From: Methylobacterium currus
GTDB lineage: Bacteria; Pseudomonadota; Alphaproteobacteria; Rhizobiales; Beijerinckiaceae
DNA length: 64,000 nt
NCBI RefSeq assembly: GCF_003058325.1
Contig: NZ_CP028843.1
Coordinates: forward strand, 2,514,001-2,578,000
Reading direction: 5' to 3'
Part shown: positions 30,505 through 39,632 of the stretch, piece after piece
Position numbering within the stretch: position 1 is the stretch's first letter
How the letters are laid out: every line of letters starts with the position of its first letter
Notes under the pieces: generated by a model
What the model was told of the DNA's origin: nothing
What the model saw: only the letters and a program-made list of their open reading frames with translations
Databases searched by the model: none
Program-made: the position numbers and the translations under genes

Positions 30505-31638
30505 ATGACGGCGATCTGGTTCATCTTCGCGCTCATGACCGGCTTGGCGGTGCTCGCCCTGCTCTGGCCGATGTCGCGCCGCCCTGGCTTCGCGGCCGTC
30601 CCGGAAGGCGAGGCGCGGATCGCCACCGAGACCGGGTTCTACCGCGACCAGCTGCGCGAGATCGACCGCGACGCGGCCCGCGGGCTCCTGGCCGCGCCGG
30701 AGGCCGAGGCCGCCCGGGCGGAAGCCGCGCGCCGCCTCCTGCGGGCGAGCCGGGATCCCGGCCGGGTCGCCGGGGCGATGGGCGAGCCGGCCCTGCGCCG
30801 GCGCCGGGCGGCCTCCGCCTTCGCCCTCTCGACGGTGCCGCTCGTCGCGCTCCTCGTCTACGGCATCTACGGCTCGCCGGACCTGCCGGCCCAGCCCCAG
30901 GCCGAGCGCCTGGCCCACGCGCGGACGGCCGGCAACGACCTCGCGGCGGCGGTGGCGCAGATCGAGGCCCATCTCGCCCAGGCGCCGGAGGACGGCCGCG
31001 GCTGGGCGGTGCTGGCGCCGGTCTATCTGCGCCTCGGCCGCGTCGAGGATGCGATCAAGGCCTACGAGAACGCCCTGCGGATCCTCGGCGAGGAGGCCGG
31101 GCGGCTCGCCGATTACGGCGAGGCCCTGGTGGCGGCGAGCGACGGGGTCGTCTCGTCGAAGGCCCGCGACGCCTTCGAGCGGGCGCTCCGCCAGGATGCG
31201 AAGGCGGTCAAGCCGCAATTCTACCTCGCCCGCGCCGCCGAGCAGGACGGCGACCGCGACAAGGCCCGCGCCCGCTACGCCGCCCTCGCCGCCGCCGCGC
31301 CGCCCGACGCGCCCTGGCTGCCGATGGTGCGCGACAGCCTCGCCCGCCTCGACGGCACCGCGCCGCCTGCCGCCGCCAAGCCCGCGATGGGCGAGGAGCA
31401 GCGCGGCATGGTCCGCGGCATGGTCGAGGGGCTAGCCCAGCGCCTCGCCGAGAAGGGTGGCACGCCGGAGGAGTGGGCCCGGCTGGTGCGCTCCTATGGG
31501 GTGCTCGGCGAGCGACCGAGGGCGGAGGAGACCCTGGCGCAGGCGCGGACCGCGCTCGGGAACGATACGGCCAAGCTCGCTCCGGTGGAGGAGGCGGCGC
31601 GGGAGATGGGATTGGGCACCGCGAAGGCGGTGCCGTGA
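30505..31638 (+). CDS. ccmI: Cytochrome c maturation protein CcmI
   Basis: 377 residues from the ATG at 30505. A short periplasmic N-terminus between two membrane helices (FIFALMTGLAVLALLW at about 5-20 and the segment near 105-120), a Glu/Arg-rich leucine-zipper-like loop after helix 1 (FYRDQLREIDRDAARG), and a periplasmic TPR region. CcmI holds apocytochrome c and hands it to the CcmF-CcmH ligase. First gene of the ccmI-ccmE-ccmF-ccmH series, which supports the call. Confidence 0.93.
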   Translation: MTAIWFIFALMTGLAVLALLWPMSRRPGFAAVPEGEARIATETGFYRDQLREIDRDAARGLLAAPEAEAARAEAARRLLRASRDPGRVAGAMGEPALRRRRAASAFALSTVPLVALLVYGIYGSPDLPAQPQAERLAHARTAGNDLAAAVAQIEAHLAQAPEDGRGWAVLAPVYLRLGRVEDAIKAYENALRILGEEAGRLADYGEALVAASDGVVSSKARDAFERALRQDAKAVKPQFYLARAAEQDGDRDKARARYAALAAAAPPDAPWLPMVRDSLARLDGTAPPAAAKPAMGEEQRGMVRGMVEGLAQRLAEKGGTPEEWARLVRSYGVLGERPRAEETLAQARTALGNDTAKLAPVEEAAREMGLGTAKAVP

Positions 31639-31655
31639 GGATCGCGACGGCCGAA

Positions 31656-31681
31656 CCCCTCCCCCCTCTGCGGGGGAGGGG
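31656..31681. repeat. CCCTCCCC-type hairpin downstream of ccmI
   Basis: CCCCTCCCCC (31656-31665) pairs perfectly with GGGGGAGGGG (31672-31681) on a 6-base loop. It sits in the 189-base ccmI-ccmE gap, which otherwise holds no gene. It is another copy of the GC palindromes found at 15825, 18170 and 50255, and may partly uncouple ccmE from ccmI. Confidence 0.6.
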
Positions 31682-31827
31682 GGAGGGGCGCGCCGGTCTC
31701 GGCTTCGCCGCACAAGCTCTGCTATACAGTGACAACCAACAGAGCCGGCCCCGCGCCGGCCGCCTCCGGGAGACGCCCCTCATGACGCTCACCCCCCTCC
31801 CCCGCTGCTGGCCTTGAGACCCGCACC

Positions 31828-32346
31828 ATGACGCGCCGGCGCCGCCGTTCCGTCCTCATCCTCGTCTGCGGCGCCGTGCTGGCGGCGGCCCTCGGGCTCG
31901 TCCTCACGGCGATGCGCGACACCATCGTGTTCTTCCGCTCGCCGACCGAGGTGGCGGGCCAGAAGGTCGCGCCCGGCACCCGCTTCCGCCTCGGCGGGCT
32001 GGTCGAGGCCGGCTCGCTCAAGCGCGAGGCCGACGGAAAGGTGGCGTTCGCCGTCACCGACACCGGCTCGACCGTGCAGGTGCGCTACCGTGGCCTGCTG
32101 CCCGACCTCTTCCGCGAGGGCCAGGGCGTGGTGACCGAGGGCGTGCTGGAGCCCGACGGGATTTTTCGCGCCGACACGGTGCTGGCCAAGCACGACGAGA
32201 CCTACATGCCCCGCGAGGTCGCCGACGCCCTCAAGGCGCAGGGGCGCTGGCAGGAAGGCGCCGGCAAGCCGGGACAAGACACGTCCGGAAAAAACTCGTC
32301 CGCGCAAGGCTCCGCCGAGCCCGTCTCCCGCACCGCCGTCCAATAG
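31828..32346 (+). CDS. ccmE: Periplasmic heme chaperone CcmE
   Basis: 172 residues. One N-terminal membrane anchor ([18 protein letters not shown], about 9-27) and an OB-fold periplasmic domain. H122 in [10 protein letters not shown] is the residue that binds heme covalently, with Y126 as the axial ligand. It takes heme from the CcmABCD machine and delivers it to CcmF. The tail after residue 140 is Ser/Gly-rich and disordered, normal for the family. Confidence 0.96.
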   Translation: MTRRRRRSVLILVCGAVLAAALGLVLTAMRDTIVFFRSPTEVAGQKVAPGTRFRLGGLVEAGSLKREADGKVAFAVTDTGSTVQVRYRGLLPDLFREGQGVVTEGVLEPDGIFRADTVLAKHDETYMPREVADALKAQGRWQEGAGKPGQDTSGKNSSAQGSAEPVSRTAVQ

Positions 32347-32499
32347 TCCCGCCCCGTGCGGCGGAAGGTCTTGGCGGCGCTGAAGACGAACCGGACTAAG
32401 ATGACGCCCGCGATCCGCCGCGGCAGGACGCCGGGTCGGGAGAACCGTCGACCGATCGCCCGTCCCGATGGACAAAACGCTTACCGAAAGGTCGCCCTG

Positions 32500-34497
32500 G
32501 TGCTGATCGAGGTTGGTCACTACGCCCTCGCCCTGGCGCTCGCCCTGTCGCTGACGCAGATGGTGATGCCGGTCTGGGCGAGCCGCGCCGGCGACCCGGT
32601 CCTGCGCAGCGTCACGGTGCCGGCGGCGCTCGCCACCTTCGCGTGCATCGCCTTCGCGTTCGGGGCGCTGACCTACGCCCACGTGACCTCGGACTTCTCG
32701 GTCCAGAACGTCGTCGAGAACTCGCACTCGATGAAGCCGCTGATCTACAAGATCTCCGGCGTCTGGGGGAACCACGAGGGCTCGATGCTGCTCTGGGTGC
32801 TGATCCTGGCGCTGTTCGGCGCCGTGGTGGCGCTCGCCCGCAACGCCGTGCCGCCCACCCTCCGCGCCAACACGCTGGGCGTGCAGGCCGCGATCACCGC
32901 GGTGTTCCTGCTCTTCATCCTCGTCACCTCGAACCCCTTCGCCCGGCTCAACCCGGCCCCGGTCGAGGGGCGCGACCTCAACCCGCTGCTCCAGGATCCG
33001 GGCCTCGCGATCCATCCGCCGCTGCTCTATCTCGGCTATGTCGGCTTCTCGATCACCTTCGCCTTCGCCATCGCGGCCTTGATCGAGGGCCGGATCGACG
33101 CCGCCTGGGCTCGCGCCGTGCGGCCCTGGACGCTGGCGGCCTGGTGCTTCCTCACCGTCGGCATCGCCATGGGGTCGTACTGGGCGTATTACGAGCTCGG
33201 CTGGGGCGGCTGGTGGTTCTGGGACCCGGTCGAGAACGCCTCGCTGATGCCCTGGCTCGCCGGCACGGCGCTCGTCCACTCCACCGTCGTGATGGAGAAG
33301 CGCGACGCCCTCAAGGTCTGGACGGTGCTGCTCGCCATCCTGACCTTCTCGCTGTCGCTGCTCGGCACCTTCCTGGTGCGCTCGGGCGTGCTGACCTCGG
33401 TCCACACCTTCGCCACCGACCCGACCCGCGGCACCTTCATCCTCGGCATCCTGGTGCTGTTCATCGGCGGCTCGCTGGCGCTCTACGCCTGGCGCGCGCC
33501 CACCTTGCGCCAGGGCGGCCTGTTCGCGCCGATCTCCCGCGAGGGCGCGCTGGTGATGAACAACCTGTTCCTGTCGGCGGCCTGCGCCACGGTGCTGGTC
33601 GGCACGCTCTATCCGCTCGTGCTCGAGTCGCTGACGGGGGAGAAGATCTCGGTCGGGCCGCCCTTCTTCAACCTGACCTTCCTGCCGCTCGCCGTGCCGC
33701 TGCTCCTCGTGGTGCCGTTCGGCCAGACGCTGGCCTGGAAGCGCGGCGACCTCGCGGCGGCGAGCCAGCGGCTGTTCGTCGGCTTCGCGCTCGCGCTCGC
33801 CATCGCGCTTCTGGCCATCGCCGTCACCTGGGGCGGGCCGGTGGGGGCGCCGCTCGGCATCGGGCTCGGCGCCTACCTGATCCTGGGGGCCGCCCTCGAG
33901 ATCGTCACCCGGGCCCGGGGCAAGACGTTCGGTCTGTCGCTGCGCCGCGCCGCCGGCCTGCCGCGCTCGGCCTGGGGCACGGCTCTGGCCCATGCCGGCG
34001 TCGGCGTCACGGTGATCGGCATCGCCGCCCAGGCCTGGAGCGTCGAATCCCTCGCCACCATCCAGCGCGGCGGCGAGCTGCGCGCCGGCCCCTACGTGGC
34101 GGTGCTGGAAGGTGTCCTGCCCCGCACCGGGCCCAACTACACCGAGACCGTCGCCCACCTGACCATCCGGGAGGGCGGCGATCCGGTCGGGGTGATCGAG
34201 CCGGGCAAGCGTTTCTACGCCTCGCGCAACATGTCGGTGAGCGAGGCGGGCCTGCTCACCCTCGGGGTGAGCCAGGTCTATGCCAGCGTCGGCGAGACCG
34301 GGACGGACGGCCGCATCGGCATCCGCCTGTACTACAAGCCCCTGGTGCTGCTGATCTGGCTCGGCGCCGTGGTGATGGCGCTCGGCGGCGGCCTCTCCCT
34401 CACCGACCGGCGCTTCCGCGTCGGCGCCCCGGCCCTGCGGCCGGCCATCCGCGACGCGGCCGGCCCGGTGCCGCCCCACTCGGTCCCGGCGGAGTAG
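32500..34497 (+). CDS. ccmF: Cytochrome c heme lyase subunit CcmF
   Basis: 665 residues from a GTG at 32500. Polytopic inner-membrane protein of the heme-apocytochrome ligase. The tryptophan-rich heme-handling motif WGGWWFWDPVENASLMPW and the conserved periplasmic His residues (HSMKPL, IHPPLLY, LVHSTVVMEKRDA) are present. The frame is open 48 codons further upstream but that part is basic and not membrane-like; IEVGHYALALALALSLTQ is the family's opening, with GAAAGG before the GTG. Followed by ccmH after 5 bases. Confidence 0.96.
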   Translation: MLIEVGHYALALALALSLTQMVMPVWASRAGDPVLRSVTVPAALATFACIAFAFGALTYAHVTSDFSVQNVVENSHSMKPLIYKISGVWGNHEGSMLLWVLILALFGAVVALARNAVPPTLRANTLGVQAAITAVFLLFILVTSNPFARLNPAPVEGRDLNPLLQDPGLAIHPPLLYLGYVGFSITFAFAIAALIEGRIDAAWARAVRPWTLAAWCFLTVGIAMGSYWAYYELGWGGWWFWDPVENASLMPWLAGTALVHSTVVMEKRDALKVWTVLLAILTFSLSLLGTFLVRSGVLTSVHTFATDPTRGTFILGILVLFIGGSLALYAWRAPTLRQGGLFAPISREGALVMNNLFLSAACATVLVGTLYPLVLESLTGEKISVGPPFFNLTFLPLAVPLLLVVPFGQTLAWKRGDLAAASQRLFVGFALALAIALLAIAVTWGGPVGAPLGIGLGAYLILGAALEIVTRARGKTFGLSLRRAAGLPRSAWGTALAHAGVGVTVIGIAAQAWSVESLATIQRGGELRAGPYVAVLEGVLPRTGPNYTETVAHLTIREGGDPVGVIEPGKRFYASRNMSVSEAGLLTLGVSQVYASVGETGTDGRIGIRLYYKPLVLLIWLGAVVMALGGGLSLTDRRFRVGAPALRPAIRDAAGPVPPHSVPAE

Positions 34498-34502
34498 CCC
34501 CG

Positions 34503-34970
34503 ATGCGTGCCCTGCGCTCCGCCCTCCTCGCCCTGGCGCTGCTCATGCCCGTCGCCGCCGGCGCGGTGCAGCCCGAGGAGGTGATGAAGGACCCGAGCCT
34601 GGAGAAGCGGGCTAGGGCGATCTCGTCCGGCCTGCGCTGCCTCGTCTGCCAGAACCAGTCGATCGACGATTCCGACGCGCCGCTCGCCCGCGACCTGCGG
34701 CTGATCGTGCGCGAGCGCCTGCGCCAGGGCGACGACGACGACGCGGTGCTGCACTACGTGGTCCAGCGCTACGGCGAGTTCGTGCTGCTGCGCCCGGTCG
34801 TCGCCTGGCACACCGCCCTGCTCTGGCTGACCCCGGTCCTGGTGGTGGGCCTCGGCGGTCTCGCCCTCGCCGCCGCCGCCCGCCGGCGGAAAGCGCCCGC
34901 GCCCAAGGCCCTCTCGGCCGCCGAGGAGGAGGCGGTCGCCGACCTGATGCGCCGGGCCGAGCCGCGGTGA
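34503..34970 (+). CDS. ccmH: Cytochrome c maturation thiol oxidoreductase CcmH (CcmL)
   Basis: 155 residues. Signal peptide or anchor at the N-terminus (ALLALALLMPVAAGAV), then the periplasmic three-helix domain with the redox pair C46/C49 in LRCLVCQNQSIDDSDAPLA, and a membrane helix at about 104-125. It reduces the apocytochrome CxxCH disulfide and works with CcmF and CcmI. The stop overlaps the start of the P1 peptidase gene by 4 bases. Confidence 0.95.
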   Translation: MRALRSALLALALLMPVAAGAVQPEEVMKDPSLEKRARAISSGLRCLVCQNQSIDDSDAPLARDLRLIVRERLRQGDDDDAVLHYVVQRYGEFVLLRPVVAWHTALLWLTPVLVVGLGGLALAAAARRRKAPAPKALSAAEEEAVADLMRRAEPR

Positions 34971-35962
34971 GCGGCAGCCTCACCGACATCGCCGGCATCC
35001 GCGTCGGCCACGCCGAGGATGCCCGCGCGCTCTCCGGCGTCACCGCGATCGTCTTCGAGGCGCCGACAGTGGCGGCAGTCGATATCCGCGGCGGCGGGCC
35101 GGGCACGCGCGAGACCGACCTCCTCGATCCCGAGCGCACCGTGCCGGGGGTCGACGCCCTCGTCCTGTCCGGCGGCTCGGTCTTCGGGCTCGATGCCGCC
35201 GCGGGCGTCGTCGCCCGGCTCGCCGAGACCGGCCGCGGCTTCGCGGTCGGCGCGGCCCGGGTGCCGATCGTGCCGGCGGCGATCCTGTTCGATCTCCTCA
35301 ACGGCGGCGACAAGGATTGGGGCCGCTTTCCCCCTTATCGCGACCTCGGCTACGCCGCGGCCGTCGCGGCGAGCGCCGGTCCGGTGCCGATAGGCTCGGT
35401 CGGGGCCGGGCTCGGCGCCCGCACCGCGAACCTCAAAGGCGGCCTCGGCAGCGCCTCGGCCCTGGTCGAGGGCGTGGGTGCCCGCGTCGCCGCCCTGGTG
35501 GCGGTGAACGCGCTGGGGCGCGTCACGGTGGGGGACGGCCCGCATTTCTGGGCCGGGCCGTTCGAGGAGGGGGCCGAGTTCGGGGGCTTAGGCCCCGCGC
35601 CACAAATTCCGCCCGACGCCTTCGCCTGGCCGGCAAAGCCGATGCCCGGCGCCAACACGACGATCGCGGTGGTCGCGACCGATGCCCGCCTGACCAAGGC
35701 CGAGGCCCGCCGCCTCGCCGTGATGGCGCAGGACGGCCTCGCCCGGGCGATCGTGCCGGCCCACACGCCCCTCGACGGCGATCTGGTCTTCTCCGCCGCG
35801 ACCGGCGCCGTGCCGCTCGCCGACCCGGTCGGGGACCTGGCACGCTTGGGCGACGCCGCGGCGCGGGTGCTGGCGCGGGCGGTGGCGCTCGGGGTCTACC
35901 ACGCGCGCGCCCTGCCGGTGGCGGGCGCGCAGGCCGCGTGGCGGGACCGGTTCGGGGGGTAA
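34967..35962 (+). CDS. P1-family (DmpA-like) aminopeptidase
   Basis: 331 residues starting with a GTG that overlaps the ccmH stop (GTGA). N-terminal-nucleophile fold of the DmpA/BapA family (L-aminopeptidase/D-Ala-esterase or beta-peptidyl aminopeptidase). The opening LTDIAGIRVGHAED, VPGVDALVLSGGSVFGLDAA and the predicted autocleavage site N230/T231 in GANTTIAVVATDA are conserved. Self-cleavage would give alpha and beta chains. No signal peptide. The overlap implies translational coupling with the cytochrome c maturation genes, but no functional link is known. Confidence 0.92.
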   Translation: MSGSLTDIAGIRVGHAEDARALSGVTAIVFEAPTVAAVDIRGGGPGTRETDLLDPERTVPGVDALVLSGGSVFGLDAAAGVVARLAETGRGFAVGAARVPIVPAAILFDLLNGGDKDWGRFPPYRDLGYAAAVAASAGPVPIGSVGAGLGARTANLKGGLGSASALVEGVGARVAALVAVNALGRVTVGDGPHFWAGPFEEGAEFGGLGPAPQIPPDAFAWPAKPMPGANTTIAVVATDARLTKAEARRLAVMAQDGLARAIVPAHTPLDGDLVFSAATGAVPLADPVGDLARLGDAAARVLARAVALGVYHARALPVAGAQAAWRDRFGG

Positions 35963-36117
35963 GGAGGGATGCGCTCGTCGCCCGATCCTACGCCCTCCCC
36001 GTCCCGGCCCGAAACGGGCCTGCACGACTGAAGCGAAGCGGGAAGAGATCCGGGAAAGGGCCGGGTTCGCGATGCCGAAGGGCGGGCACCCGCTGCCGGA
36101 CGCCCACCACTTCCCCC

Positions 36118-38616
36118 TCAGAACTGGTACCGCAGCCCCGCCGTGACCCCGTGGGCCACCCCGGCCCGGGTGCCGATCGCCGCCTGGTAATCCACGCGCC
36201 AGCCGAGCTGCTCGGTCAGGCTGCCCTGGAGGCCGAAGCCGGCGGTGACGAAGTCGGACTTCAGGAACGGGATCGCGGCCGTGGCGGCGGCAAGCGGGTT
36301 CTGGACGCTGGCGAGGCGGAACAGGCCGGCGCTCTGCCGCGGCCCGAGGCCGAGATTGTAGGCCACCCGCACCGAGGGGACGATGCCGCCGAACCCCGTA
36401 TAGGCGAGCTCGGCGCCGAAGCGGGCGGTGGTCTGGAGCACCGTAATCCCGCCATACGCCACGTTGTTGCCCGCAGCCCCCGTCTCGGTGAAGCCGCTGA
36501 CGCGCGCCGAGTAGTGGCTCAGGCCCGCGAAGGGCATCAGGCGGAACGCGTCGCGGTCGAGGATCAGGCCGGTCTCGCCGTCCAGCGCCAGCGCGGTGGC
36601 GGAGGTCTTGGCGTCGGCCGTCAGGCCGTAGGCGGCCGGACGGCGCAGACCGGAGAGGTCGATGATCGGCGCGCCGCCGACGATGCCCTGCGCGTAGAAG
36701 GTCGGGCCGTAATAGCCGCCATAGGCCGCGACCGTGAAGGCGCTCTGGTCCTGGCGGAAGCCCTGCGGCCGCGAGAGCGAGCCGCCGCCCCCGCCGACCG
36801 CGAGGCCGGCCCGCCACGGGCCGGTGAGCGGCAGGTCGAAGCCGGCCGAGCCTTGCGCGATGGTGCGGTCGAGGGACAGGCCGCCGTTGCGCGGCTGGTC
36901 GGCGAAGACGACATCGCCCCCGACCCAGAGCGCCGGGCCGGACGTGCCCCAGGCTCCCTGGCTGGCCAAGCCGGCGCTGCGGCGCAGCGCCGAGAGGTGG
37001 TCCTGCATGCTGCGGGTCGCGGACGCCGCGACGCCGACGGCGCCGGCGCCGAGACCCTGCAGCACCGTCGGCGCCGTCGCCTTCATCACGGCGAGCGAGA
37101 GCGGATCGACGTAGGTCGGCAGGGTCAGCCGGTAGGCGAGCAGGATGTTGTCGTTGTTGATGCCGGCATCGTAGGGCTGGCCGTTGATGGCGCCCTGGCG
37201 GGTCAGGAAGTCGTTGTCGTTGCCGACGAGCAGGAAGTAGTCGTTGGGCGCCCGCTCGCTCAGGACCGGCACGAGGCCCATCGCCTCGATCTTCTCCGGC
37301 AGGGTGGTCTGGCTCGCCGGGTTGGTGGTGAGGTTCATCCCGAAGCGGTTGAGCTGCACCGGGTTGAGGATGTCGACGACCTCGGTGGTCTTTACCGGGG
37401 TGAGGCCAGCCCGCAACGTGCCGTTCGGCGAGATCGGCGTCGTGCCGTCATAGGGGCCGCCGGCGATGTTGGTGGCCCCTGCCGTGTCGACGAGGAGCAC
37501 GCTCTTGTAGACGATCGGCGTGGTGTTGCCGGTGCCGAGCCCGTTCGAATCGCGCGACAGGACCAGGAACTGGGTGTCGTTGAGCGCCAGCATCTCGCTC
37601 TGGGCCGCGGTGCGGTTCGGCGCCCCGCCATTGCCGTTCTGGTTGTAGACCGGCAGCTGCAGCACGTATTCGCGGCTCGGGGCCGAGGGGGTCGGGCTGC
37701 CGGAAACGTCGTAGTAGAGGATGCGGGTATTGGCCCGCTGCTGCTGGTTCGGGCCGGAATCCTGGAGCGTCGCGCTCTGCAGGATGGCGACGAGGCCGCG
37801 CCCGTCCGGCGTCAGCGCCAGCGCCTCGAGGCCCTGGTTGTTGCGCCGGCCCGTATCGGGCGGGGTGAGCGAGTTGAAGTTGAGCTGGCCGTTCGTCACC
37901 GGCTGGAGCGCCGCCGGGATGCCGATCAGGCCCTGCAGCTGGCCGCTGCGGTTGAAGTAGTAGATGTTCGGGCCGTACTCATCGCTGACGTAGAACGAGC
38001 CGTCGAGGCGCCGGGCCAGGCCCTCGGCATCGAGGCTGATCCGCCCGGCGCTCGGGCCGGCGGCGGCCGACGGCAGCACGGCGCCGAGCTGGCGGGTGGT
38101 GCCGGCCGCCGGATCGAGGCCGCTGAAGCGCTGGCCCTTGGCGTCGGTGAGCACGATGCCGCCATCCGGCGTCAGGGTGATCTGGCTCTGCGAACTCGTC
38201 GCCTGCGGCAGGGCGGCGGCGCCGGTATAGGGCGTGAAGCGCAAGGTGAACCGGTTGAGCCGGCCCGCATAATCGCTGAACAGGCCGCCGTCCGGGTTGT
38301 TGTAGCCGCGGTCGGGCAGCGTGTAGAGCGTGCCCGCATAGGTGTCGCCGGTGCGCCGCCAGGTCGCGAGGTCGACGGCGAGCGACGAGAACGAGCCGAG
38401 GGAATCGCCGAGGAAGTCCCGGGTGGTGGCCGGCAGCCGGGCGACGCCCTGGAGACCCTGGTTGACGAGGGTGGTGCCGCCGGCATTCACCGAGACGGGA
38501 CCGTCGATGGGCTGCAGGTTCGGCACCCGCGCCTCGATCGACTGGCCTTGCGCGAGGCCCGCGCCCGCGATCAGGCTGCCCGCCGCGAGAGCGGCGCGGA
38601 TGGAGATGGTGGTCAC
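36118..38616 (-). CDS. Phytase-like (esterase-like) domain fused to an autotransporter beta-barrel
   Basis: 832 residues from a GTG at 38616. Signal peptide at about 1-24, then an esterase-like-activity-of-phytase domain (about 45-490) with the features YTLPDRGYNNPDGG, DAEGLARRLDGSFYVSDEYG, NNQGLEALALTPDGRGLVAI and FLLVGNDNDFL. Residues from about 537 to the end form an autotransporter barrel ending in GLRYQF, with the terminal Phe needed for outer-membrane assembly. The product should sit in the outer membrane with the catalytic part outside. The frame extends upstream of 38616, but the signal peptide sets the start. No phosphate gene is adjacent; pit is 5.6 kb away. Confidence 0.88.
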   Translation of the reverse strand: MTTISIRAALAAGSLIAGAGLAQGQSIEARVPNLQPIDGPVSVNAGGTTLVNQGLQGVARLPATTRDFLGDSLGSFSSLAVDLATWRRTGDTYAGTLYTLPDRGYNNPDGGLFSDYAGRLNRFTLRFTPYTGAAALPQATSSQSQITLTPDGGIVLTDAKGQRFSGLDPAAGTTRQLGAVLPSAAAGPSAGRISLDAEGLARRLDGSFYVSDEYGPNIYYFNRSGQLQGLIGIPAALQPVTNGQLNFNSLTPPDTGRRNNQGLEALALTPDGRGLVAILQSATLQDSGPNQQQRANTRILYYDVSGSPTPSAPSREYVLQLPVYNQNGNGGAPNRTAAQSEMLALNDTQFLVLSRDSNGLGTGNTTPIVYKSVLLVDTAGATNIAGGPYDGTTPISPNGTLRAGLTPVKTTEVVDILNPVQLNRFGMNLTTNPASQTTLPEKIEAMGLVPVLSERAPNDYFLLVGNDNDFLTRQGAINGQPYDAGINNDNILLAYRLTLPTYVDPLSLAVMKATAPTVLQGLGAGAVGVAASATRSMQDHLSALRRSAGLASQGAWGTSGPALWVGGDVVFADQPRNGGLSLDRTIAQGSAGFDLPLTGPWRAGLAVGGGGGSLSRPQGFRQDQSAFTVAAYGGYYGPTFYAQGIVGGAPIIDLSGLRRPAAYGLTADAKTSATALALDGETGLILDRDAFRLMPFAGLSHYSARVSGFTETGAAGNNVAYGGITVLQTTARFGAELAYTGFGGIVPSVRVAYNLGLGPRQSAGLFRLASVQNPLAAATAAIPFLKSDFVTAGFGLQGSLTEQLGWRVDYQAAIGTRAGVAHGVTAGLRYQF

Positions 38617-38820
38617 GATTCGCCCCCGAGCTGACTTCGCGGCAGCGATGGGGCGGGTCGGTGACAGTCGCGTGACGGAGTGTGGCCGATCGGCACCGAA
38701 CGGAACCCGGTGCGGCGTGCGGGCCACGGTTGCGCCGACGGCCTCGCCCTGCGCGGCCGGCCGTGGCAGAAGCCTCCCGCGAGGCGGTCGCCTCGCCCGA
38801 TCAACGGAGGCGACGGACCG

Positions 38821-39192
38821 GTGAGCTACCTGGTGGTCTTTCTCGGCGCCGGCCTCGGCGGGGCGCTGCGCCACGGCGTCAATCTCTGGGCGGCGCGGGC
38901 GGGCAGCAGCTTCCCGTTCGGCACGATGCTGATCAACATCGCCGGCTCGGTCATGATGGGGGTGCTCACCGGCTGGTTCGCCGCCCGGGGCGGGGGGCCG
39001 CAGGCCCTGCGGCTCTTCCTCACCACCGGCATCCTCGGCGGCTTCACCACCTTCTCGACCTTCTCGCTCGAGGCCTTCCTGCTCTGGGAGCGTGGCGCGC
39101 ACGCGGCGGCGCTGGCCTATGTCGCGGTCTCGGTGGCGGCCGGCATCGCGGGCGTCGCGGTGAGCCTCCTGGTGCTGCGCCAGCTCGCGTGA
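38821..39192 (+). CDS. crcB: Fluoride channel CrcB/Fluc
   Basis: 123 residues beginning with GTG at 38821; GGAGG lies 10 bases before it. Four membrane helices. GGALRHGVNL, GTMLINIAGSVMMGVLTGWF and GFTTFSTFSLEAF are the family's fluoride and sodium-site motifs, including the central Thr-Phe-Ser-Thr-Phe run. It exports fluoride as a dual-topology dimer. I looked for a fluoride riboswitch upstream and did not find a convincing one. Confidence 0.95.
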   Translation: MSYLVVFLGAGLGGALRHGVNLWAARAGSSFPFGTMLINIAGSVMMGVLTGWFAARGGGPQALRLFLTTGILGGFTTFSTFSLEAFLLWERGAHAAALAYVAVSVAAGIAGVAVSLLVLRQLA

Positions 39193-39258
39193 GGCGGGCG
39201 CCGTCGCATCCTGCGCGGGTTGACAAGCGGGGGGATCGCAGGCGGAGTCCTTCCCAAG

Positions 39259-39564
39259 ATGAGCGACACCGTCCCCCGTCCAGAGGCCGAGAAGCCCCGC
39301 ATCGCCATCACCTACTGCACCCAGTGCAACTGGCTGCTGCGGGCCGGCTGGATGGCGCAGGAGCTGCTCTCCACGTTCCGCGACGCCCTCGGAGAGGTGG
39401 CGCTGATCCCCGGGACCGGCGGCGCCTTCGCGATCACCTGCGGCGATGCCCTGATCTGGGAGCGCAAGCGCGACGGGGGATTTCCCGACATCAAGACCCT
39501 CAAACAGCGGGTGCGTGACCGGATCGAGCCCGGCCGCGACCTCGGCCACATCGACAGGGCCTGA
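39259..39564 (+). CDS. SelT/SelW/SelH (Rdx) family thioredoxin-fold protein
   Basis: 101 residues. The redox motif is ITYCTQCNWLLRA with C20 and C23, where selenoprotein members have C-x-x-U; here it is a normal Cys, so no selenocysteine is needed. The conserved GGAFAITCGDALIWERK follows. Small redox proteins of unclear substrate, cytoplasmic. ATG at 39259 lies 66 bases after crcB and GGAG precedes it. Confidence 0.9.
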   Translation: MSDTVPRPEAEKPRIAITYCTQCNWLLRAGWMAQELLSTFRDALGEVALIPGTGGAFAITCGDALIWERKRDGGFPDIKTLKQRVRDRIEPGRDLGHIDRA

Positions 39565-39632
39565 CGCCTTGACCATGCCGCGCCGCCCGCGCGCCGCCAG
39601 GGCCTCCAGGACAGAGTCATGAGGACCACGCC

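Noticed and set aside
38680..38820. Fluoride riboswitch upstream of crcB
   Set aside because: GC-rich inverted repeats are present, but I could not find the conserved core that the crcB motif requires.
39259..39564. Selenoprotein of the SelT/SelW/SelH family
   Set aside because: The redox motif is Cys-x-x-Cys (C20, C23) with no TGA in frame.
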